A DNA stretch of 64,000 nt. Source: Clostridium sp. DL-VIII. GTDB taxonomy: Bacteria; Bacillota; Clostridia; Clostridiales; Clostridiaceae. This document shows, one piece after another, positions 53,913 to 63,946 of the stretch (within the stretch, counting starts at the first letter, position 1; each line of letters begins with the position of its first letter). The DNA is taken from positions 5,048,779 through 5,112,778 of the forward strand of contig NZ_CM001240.1 of NCBI RefSeq assembly GCF_000230835.1, in the 5' to 3' direction. A program made the position numbers and the translations under genes. The notes beneath the pieces are model-generated. The model was not told the DNA's origin, made no database searches, and was given only the letters and a program-made list of their open reading frames with translations.

Positions 53913-55793
53913 TTAAACTATTTTAATTGCTTTAAAAGCACACCCTTCTATACAACTGCCGCACTTAATACATTTTGTTTTATCAATGGTATAAGGGCTC
54001 TTTATCTCTCCAGAAATAGCTTGTACTGGGCACATCCTAGCACATTTTGAACATCCTCTACATTTCTCTTTGTCAATTTCATAGGACATTAATGCTTTAC
54101 ACACTCCGCCAGGGCATTTCTTATCTACAACGTGAGCAATATATTCATCCCTAAAGTACTTTAAAGTACTCCTGACAGGGAATGCTGCGCTCTTTCCAAG
54201 TCCACAAAGTGCAGTATCAGAAATTGTCTCGCATAATTCCTCTAGCATATCAATGTGTTCTAATGTTCCTCTGCCTTCTACTATTTCATTGAGTAATTCC
54301 AACATTCTCTTTGTACCCTCTCTACATGGTATACATTTACCACAAGATTCATTTTGAGTAAATTTCATAAAGAAACGCGCCATCTCTACCATGCAATTCT
54401 TATCGTTCATAACAACTAAGCCGCCGCTGCCAATCATAGCACCAACTTTCTTTAAAGAATCAAAATCTAAAGGTAAGTCAAGATGCTGTGCATGAAGGCA
54501 AAGACATCCGCCAGATGGGCCACCAATTTGTACTGCCTTGAATTCTCCATCCTTAACTCCTCCTCCAATATCAAAGATTACCTTTCTTAAAGTCGTTCCC
54601 ATTGGTACTTCTATAAGACCTGTATTATTAACATTTCCAGTAAGGGCAAAAGCTTTAGTTCCATAGTTATTTTCGGTACCCATAGTCTTATACCACTCAG
54701 CACCTTTATTAATTATCTGTGGAACATTACAAAAGGTTTCAACATTGTTAAGTACTGTTGGCTTTCCAAACAGACCTTGTTCTACAGTTCTTGGTGGTTT
54801 TACCCTTGGCATACCACGACTTCCTTCAATTGAAGCAGTTAACGCACTACCCTCACCACATACAAATGCTCCTGCTCCTTGATTTATATGCAAATCAAAA
54901 TCAAATCCGGAATTTAAAATATTTTCACCTAAAAGCCCTTTTTCAATAGCTTGATTTATAGCTATTCGTAACCTCTTAACTGCAAGTGGATATTCTGCAC
55001 GAACATAAATGTATCCATGATGTGCCTTAGTCGCAATACCTGCTATTATCATTCCTTCAATCACACCATGTGGATTACCTTCCATCATGCTTCTATCCAT
55101 AAATGCGCCTGGGTCACCTTCATCACCATTACACACTATATACTTTTCACTCTCAGTCTGCTTTAATACCTGTTCCCACTTCTTGCCTGTAGGAAATCCT
55201 CCTCCACCTCTTCCTCTGAGATAAGATTCTGATATTTCCTTCACTATTTCCTCGGAAGTCATGTCAAAAAGAGCTTTAGCCGTAGCATTATATCCACCAA
55301 CGGCTAAATATTCTTCAATTGACTCTGCATTAATATGCCCACAATTTTCCAAAGCTACACGAGTCTGCTTTTCATAAAATGGAATTTCTTCCTGTTTACT
55401 ATAACATTTATTACCTTCTTTATAGGTTAACCTCTCTACTACTTCATCTGAAATAATACTTTTTTCAATAATTTCTTCACAATCGTCTATTTTTACCTTT
55501 ATATATAGCCATCCCATTGGTTCAATTCTTAGTAATGGTCCCATTTCACAAAATCCATGACATCCGCTTTTCTTTAACCCTATCATGTCACCATGTGGTT
55601 CTTCTTGTAACTCCAAAGTAACCTTGAGACCCTTTTCTTCTATTATTTCATGCAATCTTTTGTAAATATCTAATGAACCACCTGCCACACACCCAGTTCC
55701 TGCACATACTAATATCTGTTTATACTGGCTGTCTAATGATAATTTAAACTTTGATGTTACAGCATTTAATTCTTCTCTTGTTTTAATTTTCAT
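53913..55793 (-). CDS. hydB: Bifurcating hydrogenase subunit B (NuoF-like, NADH/FMN)
   Basis: This 626-residue flavoprotein has an N-terminal thioredoxin-like [2Fe-2S] domain (CAGTGCVAGGS), the NADH/FMN region GRGGGGFPTGKKWE and DEGDPGAFMDRSM, a [4Fe-4S] site ESCGKCIPCREGT, and two C-terminal ferredoxin sites (CRGCSKCARMC and CIKCGSCIEGC). It takes electrons from NADH at FMN, the likely bifurcation site. Its start overlaps the hydC stop by 11 bases. Confidence 0.93.
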   Translation of the reverse strand: MKIKTREELNAVTSKFKLSLDSQYKQILVCAGTGCVAGGSLDIYKRLHEIIEEKGLKVTLELQEEPHGDMIGLKKSGCHGFCEMGPLLRIEPMGWLYIKVKIDDCEEIIEKSIISDEVVERLTYKEGNKCYSKQEEIPFYEKQTRVALENCGHINAESIEEYLAVGGYNATAKALFDMTSEEIVKEISESYLRGRGGGGFPTGKKWEQVLKQTESEKYIVCNGDEGDPGAFMDRSMMEGNPHGVIEGMIIAGIATKAHHGYIYVRAEYPLAVKRLRIAINQAIEKGLLGENILNSGFDFDLHINQGAGAFVCGEGSALTASIEGSRGMPRVKPPRTVEQGLFGKPTVLNNVETFCNVPQIINKGAEWYKTMGTENNYGTKAFALTGNVNNTGLIEVPMGTTLRKVIFDIGGGVKDGEFKAVQIGGPSGGCLCLHAQHLDLPLDFDSLKKVGAMIGSGGLVVMNDKNCMVEMARFFMKFTQNESCGKCIPCREGTKRMLELLNEIVEGRGTLEHIDMLEELCETISDTALCGLGKSAAFPVRSTLKYFRDEYIAHVVDKKCPGGVCKALMSYEIDKEKCRGCSKCARMCPVQAISGEIKSPYTIDKTKCIKCGSCIEGCAFKAIKIV

Positions 55794-56271
55794 TAGCTAT
55801 CTCCTCCTTTAATTGCTTGATTATATCCTTTGCCTTCTCTGGTGTCATTGATGGATATACTACGTCATTCACTGTGCAAACTGGAGCTAGTCCGCATGCT
55901 CCAAGACAAGATACAGTTTCTACTGTGAAATTCATATCGTCTGTTGTAACCTTACTTTCAGAAAGCCCTAATTCACTTCTAAATTCATTTAATATTGGTA
56001 CTGACTTTCTCACATGACATGCTGTTCCATTGCAAATTTTTACTACATATTTTCCCTTTGGTTCTAACGAAAAGTTTTCATAAAAAGTTGCTACACTATA
56101 TACTTTAGCTTCGCTAATTTTAAGCTTTTCTGCAACATAGCATAGCACCTCCTCTGGAAGATATCGATATTCTTTTTGAACTTCCTGCATAATAGTAATA
56201 ATTGATGCTTTGTTAAAATCATTAGAAATTAAAATATCATCCAACTTTTTCTTTTCATCTTGATTTAGCAT
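55783..56271 (-). CDS. hydC: Bifurcating hydrogenase subunit C (NuoE-like)
   Basis: This 162-residue subunit carries one thioredoxin-like [2Fe-2S] cluster with ligands in CNGTACHV and SCLGACGLAPVC. It is the first gene of hydCBA. RBS GGAAGG lies 9 bases before the ATG. Confidence 0.92.
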   Translation of the reverse strand: MLNQDEKKKLDDILISNDFNKASIITIMQEVQKEYRYLPEEVLCYVAEKLKISEAKVYSVATFYENFSLEPKGKYVVKICNGTACHVRKSVPILNEFRSELGLSESKVTTDDMNFTVETVSCLGACGLAPVCTVNDVVYPSMTPEKAKDIIKQLKEEIANEN

Positions 56272-56664
56272 TATTTTTCACCTTCCTATACTGAAAAATT
56301 AGGCATATACCCCTTTTTATATCAAGACTCTAACAAGTCATGATTTTCATCAAAGTTCTCATCTATCTATATTATCTAAAACGTTATTCCTTTTGTATTT
56401 TCATATGCTTGTCCTTTAATTCCAATAAGGTTTTATTAATTAAACCACATTTATTTAATATTCTACATGAAATCATTTTCTCCTTTACTTTTTAACATTT
56501 ATTACATAAAAATCCAAAAGATATTACACCTATTTTATGAAAATGTAGCTTCCTTAAGCTTCTGTGTTATCATTTTATTTTGTCCATTCAGTTGCAGTCA
56601 AAGAAATAACAAGTCCATCTACCAATATGCTTTACTTCATGTGCCTTAAAAATATTGCAAATAA

Positions 56665-56714
56665 AGCAAAAACCACCACATATGCAAATTCTAATATTAG
56701 TGGTTCTTTTTTTT
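56665..56714 (+). terminator. Orphan plus-strand terminator upstream of alr
   Basis: AACCAC (56671-56676) pairs with GTGGTT (56700-56705), with a few further pairs inside, and nine T's follow. No plus-strand gene precedes it for 38 kb, so it must end a leader RNA of alr or an unannotated small transcript. Confidence 0.7.
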
Positions 56715-56728
56715 TCATTCTAACTTTA

Positions 56729-56748
56729 TTACAATGTATATATTGTAA
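56729..56748. promoter_or_regulatory. Inverted repeat near the alr promoter
   Basis: TTACAAT (56729-56735) and ATTGTAA (56742-56748) flank 6 bases. It could be an operator for alr; no regulator is assigned. Confidence 0.35.
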
Positions 56749-56828
56749 AATTTATTATCACTAATGTATTTTAGATACATGAAATTAATTAAATAGAAAT
56801 TTAAGCAAATAATTGAGAGGTTAGATAA

Positions 56829-57992
56829 ATGGAAAAAATACTTAGACCTGTGTATGCAGAAATAAATTTAGATGCAATTGCTCATAATATGAAAAATATA
56901 AAGAATTTAGTTAAAAATAAAGATGTAATTGCAGTTGTTAAAGCTGACTGTTATGGACATGGATGTTTAGATGTGGTTCCAACCTTACTCGAGAATGGAG
57001 CCTCTAGACTCGCTGTTGCCGTATTAACTGAGGGAATTGAACTTAGAAATCATAATATTAAAGCTCCTATTATGATACTTGGTTATACTCCATTATATTT
57101 AGGTGAAGAATTAATAAAATATGATTTAGAACAGACAGTTTATGATTTAGATTATGCAAAGGAATTATCTAAAAAAGCTTTGAATCTTAATAAAAAAGCT
57201 AAAATTCATATTGCTTTAGACACTGGTATGGGACGAATTGGATTTCTTCCAACTGAAAAAGCAATAGCTGCAGTTGTGGAAATATGCTCTCTCAAAGGTT
57301 TAGATGTTATTGGAATATTCACGCATTTCTCCACTTCTGATGAAGAAAATAAAGACTATACACATGAGCAATTTAATAAATTCATAAATTTTAATGACAG
57401 GCTTGCAGAAGCTGGAATAGATATTCCTTTAAAACATGTCTCAAATAGCGGTGCAATAATGGATATGCCTGAAACTTACTTAGATGCAGTAAGGGCCGGA
57501 ATTATCCTTTATGGCTATTATCCCTCTAATGAAGTAAAAAAAGAAAATCTTTCTTTAAAGCCAGCTTTAACACTAAAAGCAACAATAACTCGTGTTCAAG
57601 AAATGGATGAAGGAATGTATGTAAGCTATGGAAATACCTTCAAAACTGAAAGAAAAAGTCTAATAGCAACATTGCCTATAGGATATGCGGATGGATATTC
57701 TAGATTATTAGCTAAAAAAGCCAAAGTTATTATCAATGGAAAATTTGCACCTATTGTCGGCAGAATCTGCATGGACCAATGTATGATAGATGTTACTGAT
57801 ATTGGAGGAAATGTGAAAGTTGGAGATGAAGTGATAATTCTTGGTGAGCAAGAAAATTTAAAATTCAACGCGGACGATTTTGCAGAAATTATGGGAACAA
57901 TTAATTACGAGATACTTTGTATGCTTAAATACAGAATACCTAGAGTTTACATAAAAGATGGTAAAATATTCAACGTGCGAAATTATCTCTAG
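56829..57992 (+). CDS. alr: Alanine racemase
   Basis: This 387-residue PLP enzyme makes D-alanine for the cell wall. The PLP Lys lies in [10 protein letters not shown] (Lys39), the catalytic Tyr in YVSYGNTFK, and [13 protein letters not shown] is the C-terminal domain signature. Length is normal. The ATG has GAGAGG 10 bases upstream. It is a single plus-strand gene among minus-strand neighbours. Confidence 0.95.
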   Translation: MEKILRPVYAEINLDAIAHNMKNIKNLVKNKDVIAVVKADCYGHGCLDVVPTLLENGASRLAVAVLTEGIELRNHNIKAPIMILGYTPLYLGEELIKYDLEQTVYDLDYAKELSKKALNLNKKAKIHIALDTGMGRIGFLPTEKAIAAVVEICSLKGLDVIGIFTHFSTSDEENKDYTHEQFNKFINFNDRLAEAGIDIPLKHVSNSGAIMDMPETYLDAVRAGIILYGYYPSNEVKKENLSLKPALTLKATITRVQEMDEGMYVSYGNTFKTERKSLIATLPIGYADGYSRLLAKKAKVIINGKFAPIVGRICMDQCMIDVTDIGGNVKVGDEVIILGEQENLKFNADDFAEIMGTINYEILCMLKYRIPRVYIKDGKIFNVRNYL

Positions 57993-58016
57993 AGCACATC
58001 TAAAATTATATATAAA

Positions 58017-58270
58017 CAACTTTTGTTTTAAACTTGTGTGGTAACTTACCGAAATCACATACATTTTTATTCCACAGGACTTATGAAATTTTCGCTGGAA
58101 AGTTCTAAATGGGAGCTCGCATCCATTTCCGCATGTTCCCGAAACAAGTTCGTGACAAGCAATAAATGGAACGAGCTCCCATTAATAACTTTCAGCAGCT
58201 CAATTTCAAATGCCTGCTTCACAAAAATGTATATGATTTCTAGTATAGATACACACAAAAGTTCAACTTA
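58017..58270. repeat. Long imperfect inverted repeat, MITE-like
   Basis: Almost the whole of 58017-58270 folds back on itself. AACTTTTG near 58019 matches CAAAAGTT at the far end, CATACATTTTT near 58060 matches AAAAATGTAT near 58226, GAAAGTT matches AACTTTC, and ATGGGAGCTCG near 58109 matches CGAGCTCCCAT near 58172. Arms are about 110 bases around a ~30-base centre. G+C content is higher than in the flanks. No transposase is present and no clear target duplication was found. It may be a non-autonomous element or a long hairpin that ends alr transcription. Confidence 0.6.
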
Positions 58271-58329
58271 AATGGATGATTATTCTCTATATAAGTTCTA
58301 TCAAACATATATGCATTTTTATTTTATAA

Positions 58330-58500
58330 GTCTCATTATTAATTTATTTATCAGTAAAAGAACTGTTATATTCTCCTTATAAATATTCAGATGTATTAAT
58401 CTCTGAATATTTTGCTTCAGATGGAGAAATTAAAGGACTACATGCATATATGTCAAAATTCCTCTACGACTCAACCTACAATATTTTAAGATTCACCTGA
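58330..58500 (+). pseudogene. Possible 3' fragment of a plus-strand gene
   Basis: Fifty-six codons are open from a stop at 58327 to a stop at 58498-58500, with no start or ribosome site. The peptide contains SPYKYSDVLISEYFASDGEI and ends STYNILRFT, which looks protein-like in composition. The frame overlaps the end of the dynamin-like gene by 15 bases. No family was recognised. A hairpin (58381-58412) lies inside, so this may also be chance. Confidence 0.25.
58381..58412 (-). terminator. Hairpin after the dynamin-like operon
   Basis: AAATATTCAGA (58381-58391) and its complement (58402-58412) form an 11-bp stem about 75 bases after the last gene of the minus-strand operon. The T-run is weak. 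Confidence 0.45.
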
Positions 58501-60303
58501 TTTTTTTAAAGTTATAAGTAAACATTTGTACAATAGAAATTCTATTTCCTTTTTTAATCTCACTAGTTCTTCTAAACTTATATTTTTAAGCTCTTCTTTT
58601 CTTTGACTGAACTCTTCGTTTAATTCATTAAATAAAGCTAATATTTCCTCTTTATTAATTTCCTTTAACTCATCAAGATACTTTCTTATAGCGTTTTCCA
58701 CATCATTTGCCCATTTATCTATGGCATTCATTGATATTTCCTCTATCTTTTTCTGCCAAGTCAAAGAATCATATAAGAAGAATATTGAATCTGTAAATAC
58801 GCTTAATGATTCTGTTATTCCTTTTAAAGATGTCGCTCTTATTGTTTTTAGAATATGATTTAAGTTACTATTTTTATATCCTTGACCTGATTTTTCTAAA
58901 GTGTTTGAGAGCTTTTTCAAGTTTTTGCTCCCTATATAACCATTTTCAAGCTCTTCCGAATTACCCTTATACGCTTTTCTAAATATTTCTCCTGTTGCTT
59001 TTTCCACGCTGCCACCTGCATGTTTTTCTATAACTCCTTCTACCACTTCACTATAAGATGGCATTTTACTATTAACATTTTCTTTTAACTTGGTAATTTC
59101 TGAATTCAGCATAATATCAACTATTCTATCTAAACTAACAACCTCATCTTCAATATAATTATTCAAAATATCAGTCTCTTTATTGGTAAGCCTTGGAACA
59201 TAATAATTCTGCATAAGTCCAAAGGTTTCTTCTTTCATTGACCATTTGCTTTCATCATATATATACTTACATATTTCTTCTTTAATCTTTATATCTGATT
59301 TTCCTATAAGTCTTACAGTTTTTAACTTTATTTTAGCAAAGCCCTCTTCTACTGCATTTAATATATTTTCTTTTTTATCTATAAATTCCTTTATGACTTT
59401 AACTCTCTCTTGAGTATCTTCCTTTTCATTCTCTATTTCTGCAATTCTAGAATTAATTTTTATATCACATTCACGCAATATATAATCTTGATAACTTTTC
59501 AATGTTTCTGAAAGTTCTTCTAATTTACTAGGTTCATTAATGCTTTCATGAATATAATCCCAAAGTTTATCTGCAACCGGATTTTTATCGCTATTACTTT
59601 CAATTAAGAACATTTTAATTTCTTTATGTAGACATTCACTTACACCTTTAGCTATTTCACAAACTCTTTTATTTTCTTCATTAATATCCTGTGGACACAT
59701 GTTTATAGCTAGAACAACTTCTACATTATTATTTATTATTTCTCCAACATATTTTAAAAATTGAAAATCATCATCTCCAATTCCAGTTCTGTATGAAACT
59801 ACATATACTATAAAATCACTTTCAGGTATAAATTCCTTTAATATTTCCTCATGTCTTTCAATTAATGATCCATATCCTGGAGTATCAAAAATTCTCATGC
59901 CATTATATTTCTCGTTTTTACATGCGCCAATATATCTTAACCTATTTATATTATCATGTGGATTTAAAGTAAGTGTTGAAAATTTATCATTATCTAAAAT
60001 CTCTATGCTTAAATCATTATTTATAGCTACTAAAGTTTCTTCTGAATTTCCATCAACAACAACTTCTGTAACTATACCTGTTGTTGGTTTAACACTTTCA
60101 GCTAGTATCTTTTTATCAAATAATGTATTTATTAAAGCACTTTTTCCAGAGCTTGTCTCTCCTAGCATGACAATATAATGGGATGGATTAATTATTCTAT
60201 CTTTTACTAACAGATTTTGAACTCTAATACCATCATTTTTAATAATGTCAACAACCTTATCTATTCTCTTTTGCCTATCTATGCAGCTTTTAAAAATGTC
60301 CAT
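58486..60303 (-). CDS. Dynamin-like GTPase, second of a pair
   Basis: This 605-residue protein has a large-GTPase head: P-loop GETSSGKS (48-55), switch Thr in VKPTTGIVTE (71-80), and DTPG (140-143). The base-recognition motif NKxD is replaced by NMCPQD (201-206), so nucleotide choice may be altered. Long helices follow (about 235-330 and 540-600), with a weakly hydrophobic segment near 490-515 that could touch membrane. It is the last gene of the operon, 3 bases after the first dynamin-like gene. Bacterial dynamin-like proteins often work as such pairs. Confidence 0.8.
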   Translation of the reverse strand: MDIFKSCIDRQKRIDKVVDIIKNDGIRVQNLLVKDRIINPSHYIVMLGETSSGKSALINTLFDKKILAESVKPTTGIVTEVVVDGNSEETLVAINNDLSIEILDNDKFSTLTLNPHDNINRLRYIGACKNEKYNGMRIFDTPGYGSLIERHEEILKEFIPESDFIVYVVSYRTGIGDDDFQFLKYVGEIINNNVEVVLAINMCPQDINEENKRVCEIAKGVSECLHKEIKMFLIESNSDKNPVADKLWDYIHESINEPSKLEELSETLKSYQDYILRECDIKINSRIAEIENEKEDTQERVKVIKEFIDKKENILNAVEEGFAKIKLKTVRLIGKSDIKIKEEICKYIYDESKWSMKEETFGLMQNYYVPRLTNKETDILNNYIEDEVVSLDRIVDIMLNSEITKLKENVNSKMPSYSEVVEGVIEKHAGGSVEKATGEIFRKAYKGNSEELENGYIGSKNLKKLSNTLEKSGQGYKNSNLNHILKTIRATSLKGITESLSVFTDSIFFLYDSLTWQKKIEEISMNAIDKWANDVENAIRKYLDELKEINKEEILALFNELNEEFSQRKEELKNISLEELVRLKKEIEFLLYKCLLITLKKSGES

Positions 60304-60306
60304 ATA

Positions 60307-62076
60307 TTAATTCTCCTTATATTCTTCTATTAATTCCTTTAATACCTTTAGATCTTCTTCAAATTCTAGTACCTGCTTTTCGCTATAATTTGCTTCATAT
60401 CTTTTCTCTATATTTTCAATATCATCTTTAAAGGTTCTTTCTAAACTATCTCTTAAGTTTCTTATTGCTTCATCTATTTCTTCTTGCTTTGCCATTAAGT
60501 CACCAATGATTTCTTCCTTTAAGTATTTTTCTAAATCTTCTATCATTGGCTCTAAATCTTTTAGAGTGTAATTAGCTCTATTTTCAATAATTCTCTTTCG
60601 CATGTTGTCTCCTATTAGAGAAAATGCTAAGCTTATTCCAAGTCCTACAAGAATTCCTGCTGGCCCTCCTAATGTTCCTACTGCACCTATAGTTCCAATT
60701 ACTCCACTTGATAATCCAAATACCGTTGGCAGAGCTTTTTCATATTTAATCGAACTCTTTTTATTAAAGAACGATATATTTTCATATGTTCCATCAAAAC
60801 CTTTTATCTTAATATTTTCAAATTCATTATTGATGTTTCTTATAAAGATACCGATTCTTCTAAGAATTTCATCCATTATATCATTTATTGCTTTATCAGA
60901 ACTTTCCTTGTATATTAAACTTAGCCTATTTCCATCAACTATTCCTTTATTGATGATTCTTCTTAAATCCACTCTTAAATCTTCAATATTTTCTTTTATT
61001 ATCTTTGAAGAGTCTTCTATAATACTTTCCATCTCATTATCTGCATAAGATCTACAGCTTCTTATTTTCTTTTTATTTGCTGAAAGGATGTTTTTTATTT
61101 CTTGTATTTTTTCTTCCTTTTCTTCTGCATTTTGCTTCTCCTGATTTAGAGCTAAGATTTTATAGCTTTCTATTTTATCATTAATGTTCTTCATAGACTC
61201 ATAAATTCTTTGCTTTAAAGTCTTCATCAAATCTTCATTATATTCTTTTGAGATATTCTTTATTTCTTCTATTACTTTAGTTATACCTGAATTATTATAT
61301 GCTGTTTCATCCTTAGTAAACTTACCTTTAACAGCCTCATAAACATTTACTATGTTTACATTTATATCTTTTTCATCATGTGCGTAGCTAATGCTATAAA
61401 GTACCCCTTCATTATGCTCTTTTGCCTCATTTGCATCTTCCACGCTCTCATCATTCCACTTATTTTGAACAAAGATAGTATTAGATAATTTTGGCCATAA
61501 AGCATTTATGAAATTCTTTTCTGTTCTTGTAATTGGTGGGTTTGTTCTAATCATGAAGATTCCTGCTGCTAACTTATCTATATATTCTAGAGTAGTTCTT
61601 TGGTTTTGTGGCGTCAAACTCCCAACACCAGGTAAGTCTACAAGAACAATATTATCTTTTAATATATCACTTTTATTATGTAATACTATTCTAGATACCT
61701 TAAGACTATTTGCTGCATTATAATCATTATGTACATACTTCTCCAAATCTCTTACATGTATGCTCTCCTTGTTTCCATTTAAATAATATATTTCAGCTTC
61801 ATCAGCATCTTCTCCATATTTAATTTCAACTGGAACACAAGTTGTTTCATCAACATCAGTAGGTAATACATTATCCTCCATTAAAATAGAATTTAAGAAA
61901 CTGCTTTTACCTGCACCTTGAATTCCCAAGACTGGAACTACAATTTCTTTTTTATTTAAATTTTCAACAAAGTGCTGAAAATATTTCTTGTAATCAATAC
62001 TTTGGTTTTCATTATTAAGATATTTTTCTAATAAGCTATAAAATCTTTCATCTTCAATTAAATTCACATATGCCAT
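60307..62076 (-). CDS. Dynamin-like GTPase with membrane paddle, first of a pair
   Basis: This 589-residue protein has a complete dynamin-type head: P-loop GIQGAGKSS (51-59), Thr78/79 in DETTCVP, DLPG (147-150), and NKWND (205-209). A stalk of long helices (about 270-440) carries a hydrophobic hairpin at 449-489, rich in Gly, Ala and Ile, in the place of the membrane paddle of bacterial dynamins. It should bind GTP, bind membrane and possibly assemble with the second GTPase. It lies 3 bases from both neighbours. Confidence 0.85.
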   Translation of the reverse strand: MAYVNLIEDERFYSLLEKYLNNENQSIDYKKYFQHFVENLNKKEIVVPVLGIQGAGKSSFLNSILMEDNVLPTDVDETTCVPVEIKYGEDADEAEIYYLNGNKESIHVRDLEKYVHNDYNAANSLKVSRIVLHNKSDILKDNIVLVDLPGVGSLTPQNQRTTLEYIDKLAAGIFMIRTNPPITRTEKNFINALWPKLSNTIFVQNKWNDESVEDANEAKEHNEGVLYSISYAHDEKDINVNIVNVYEAVKGKFTKDETAYNNSGITKVIEEIKNISKEYNEDLMKTLKQRIYESMKNINDKIESYKILALNQEKQNAEEKEEKIQEIKNILSANKKKIRSCRSYADNEMESIIEDSSKIIKENIEDLRVDLRRIINKGIVDGNRLSLIYKESSDKAINDIMDEILRRIGIFIRNINNEFENIKIKGFDGTYENISFFNKKSSIKYEKALPTVFGLSSGVIGTIGAVGTLGGPAGILVGLGISLAFSLIGDNMRKRIIENRANYTLKDLEPMIEDLEKYLKEEIIGDLMAKQEEIDEAIRNLRDSLERTFKDDIENIEKRYEANYSEKQVLEFEEDLKVLKELIEEYKEN

Positions 62077-62079
62077 TAT

Positions 62080-62772
62080 TTATCTTCTCCTCTTCCCAAA
62101 AAGCCTAGCAAAAAATGATTTATTTCCCCATTCTACTTCTTCCTGTATGTCATTTATTCTTTCATTAAGTTCATCTTCAAATTTACTTATGAGTTCTACT
62201 ATAATATCCTTATCTTTAATCTTATTATCAATAAGCTTTATTTTTCCTAAAATTAAATCTGCATTATTATCACTATTTTCCCCCATCGACTTCCCTAACA
62301 GTTCAACTTTTTCATCAATGGCTTTTTCTAATGCGTCCACTTTTTCTTCAACTTTTTCCACCTTAATATCATCTATTTTATTTAAAATGGCTTCCTTATT
62401 AGCCGCAGCATCTTTTACTACTTTAAGCCCTAAAATCGCAAGTCTTTCCTCAATAGCTTCAAACATTACTTTATTTTGCTCTGCAACGCTTTTATTAATT
62501 ATTGCTGCTATTGTGCTCTCCATAGATTTCGTTGTTTTTGATATACTGTCATTCAATTCATCCAGCTTTTCTTCAAAATCGTCTTCTTGGAATTCTTGAA
62601 AATTCATCTTTAAATCACTTATCTTCTTTTCAATCGGTCTTAATTTCTCTATTACTTCTTCAGACATATTTTTAGATATCTTTGAAAGTATATTATTCAT
62701 ATCTTCTTGTATTTCACTCATCATATTTTTTGTAACTTCATCACTTTGAATTAAGATTGATTTTTCTTCCAT
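62080..62772 (-). CDS. Coiled-coil protein of the dynamin-like operon
   Basis: This 230-residue protein is almost wholly helical with heptad-like Leu/Ile spacing and no cysteine; it ends in a short aromatic and basic tail, SFFARLFGKRRR, that could bind membrane or act as an anchor. No known domain was recognised. RBS GGAG lies 12 bases before the ATG. It sits between the unknown 390-residue protein and the paddle GTPase, with gaps of 1 and 3 bases, so it is likely a structural partner of the GTPases. Confidence 0.7.
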   Translation of the reverse strand: MEEKSILIQSDEVTKNMMSEIQEDMNNILSKISKNMSEEVIEKLRPIEKKISDLKMNFQEFQEDDFEEKLDELNDSISKTTKSMESTIAAIINKSVAEQNKVMFEAIEERLAILGLKVVKDAAANKEAILNKIDDIKVEKVEEKVDALEKAIDEKVELLGKSMGENSDNNADLILGKIKLIDNKIKDKDIIVELISKFEDELNERINDIQEEVEWGNKSFFARLFGKRRR

Positions 62773-62773
62773 A

Positions 62774-63946
62774 CTATTTTTCTACTCCTTCATATTTAGG
62801 GATATTCAAAAAGTAACTTAAAATTGCTTCTAAAGTTTCCTTTTCTTCTTTCCCTCTAGATAAAGTATTTTCAAACAATTTTTCTTTTATAATCTTATAA
62901 TCGCTAATCAAAAAATTATGTTTTTCCTGACTTTCTATTAGTGCCATATTATATATTGGATTTTTAGAATTAATTAATATATATCCCATATTAGCTTTAT
63001 AGAATCTATTTATAATAGTATTTTTTAAATTATTTACTTCTAATAAAAGTTCCTGAACATTATTTGCATTTATAAATTCTCTACATGAATCTATAACTAA
63101 ATTTACAAATAAATTATCATTATTATTAAAGAAATAACTTAAATTTCTGCTCTCTAAAATATTTTTTTTAGAATTTCCAATTTGAATCCCATTAAAAATT
63201 AAATACACATTGCACTTTTTATCTTTTATTGCTCTCAACTTTTCCTGAACGTTAAAATTCCATTGGCTTAATTCATGAATAATTACTACATTATCAAAAT
63301 AATATATTCCATTGTTTCTTATCTCATTGCATTCTTGTTCATTTAAATAAATTCCATATATCCTTAATATAAAATCCCTGCATGAATCTATTTCCCATGT
63401 CCAAAAAACATCTCTAATATTCTGATCATTATTTGATAAACCTTTTCTTCTTACATAGTTTCCGACTAGTAAGTAATTATTCTCTATTACTTTATTACTT
63501 AACAGATAGAAATTATATTGAGCTTTTGAAATATAATATAGTGTACTTTTTCTCTCATACTCATGACTTGTAACTTCTATTTCATACTGAACGTCACCTT
63601 CTAAAGTTAAAAGCTTGTCTCTAATCAGACTCAATCTTTTACTTGTGTCATCTATATCATAAATTTCTATATTTTGATTTTTCTTTTCTTCATATTCTTT
63701 TTCTCTTTTATTTACTTCATCATAAAACATATCTATGGATTTTCTGTATTGAGTGCTCCATTCTTTTAATATATCCATATATTTAATTTTATTTTTATCG
63801 CATATTTTTTGTGCTTTTTGTATTGTAGCCTCTTTATCTATTATTTGCTCGTCATATCCAACTTCCTTATATCCCCACTCTTTATCAAATATATTTGATA
63901 ATAATCTTTTCCCTTTGTTTAATACTCCGTCTTTTTTAAATAACAT
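62774..63946 (-). CDS. Protein of unknown function, first visible gene of the dynamin-like operon
   Basis: At least 390 residues are encoded. The first third is helical and charged (to about residue 130), and the middle alternates hydrophobic strands with polar loops (GIYYFDNVVIIHELSQWNF, NVYLIFNGIQIG, LFVNLVIDSCREF). No GTPase, nuclease or membrane motif was found and no family was recognised. The ATG at 63946 has only a weak GAAGAAAG site, and the frame stays open to 64000, so the true start may lie beyond the window. It ends 1 base before the coiled-coil gene. Confidence 0.6.
   Translation of the reverse strand: MLFKKDGVLNKGKRLLSNIFDKEWGYKEVGYDEQIIDKEATIQKAQKICDKNKIKYMDILKEWSTQYRKSIDMFYDEVNKREKEYEEKKNQNIEIYDIDDTSKRLSLIRDKLLTLEGDVQYEIEVTSHEYERKSTLYYISKAQYNFYLLSNKVIENNYLLVGNYVRRKGLSNNDQNIRDVFWTWEIDSCRDFILRIYGIYLNEQECNEIRNNGIYYFDNVVIIHELSQWNFNVQEKLRAIKDKKCNVYLIFNGIQIGNSKKNILESRNLSYFFNNNDNLFVNLVIDSCREFINANNVQELLLEVNNLKNTIINRFYKANMGYILINSKNPIYNMALIESQEKHNFLISDYKIIKEKLFENTLSRGKEEKETLEAILSYFLNIPKYEGVEK

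Larger units (their letters stand above)
56272..56828. other. Divergent intergenic region between hydC and alr
   Basis: These 557 bases hold the promoters of hydCBA (minus) and alr (plus). A short open frame at 56467-56649 has no ribosome site or family likeness and is not called. A plus-strand terminator (56665-56714) and an inverted repeat (56729-56748) are listed separately. No Rex-type TTGTTAA inverted repeat was found. Confidence 0.5.

Noticed and set aside
56467..56649. A 60-codon plus-strand frame upstream of alr
   Set aside because: No ribosome site, low-complexity composition, and no family likeness.
58067..58258. A 63-codon minus-strand frame (and a 77-codon plus-strand frame) inside the palindrome
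   Set aside because: Both frames follow from the inverted-repeat structure, have no ribosome site, and no gene-like neighbours.
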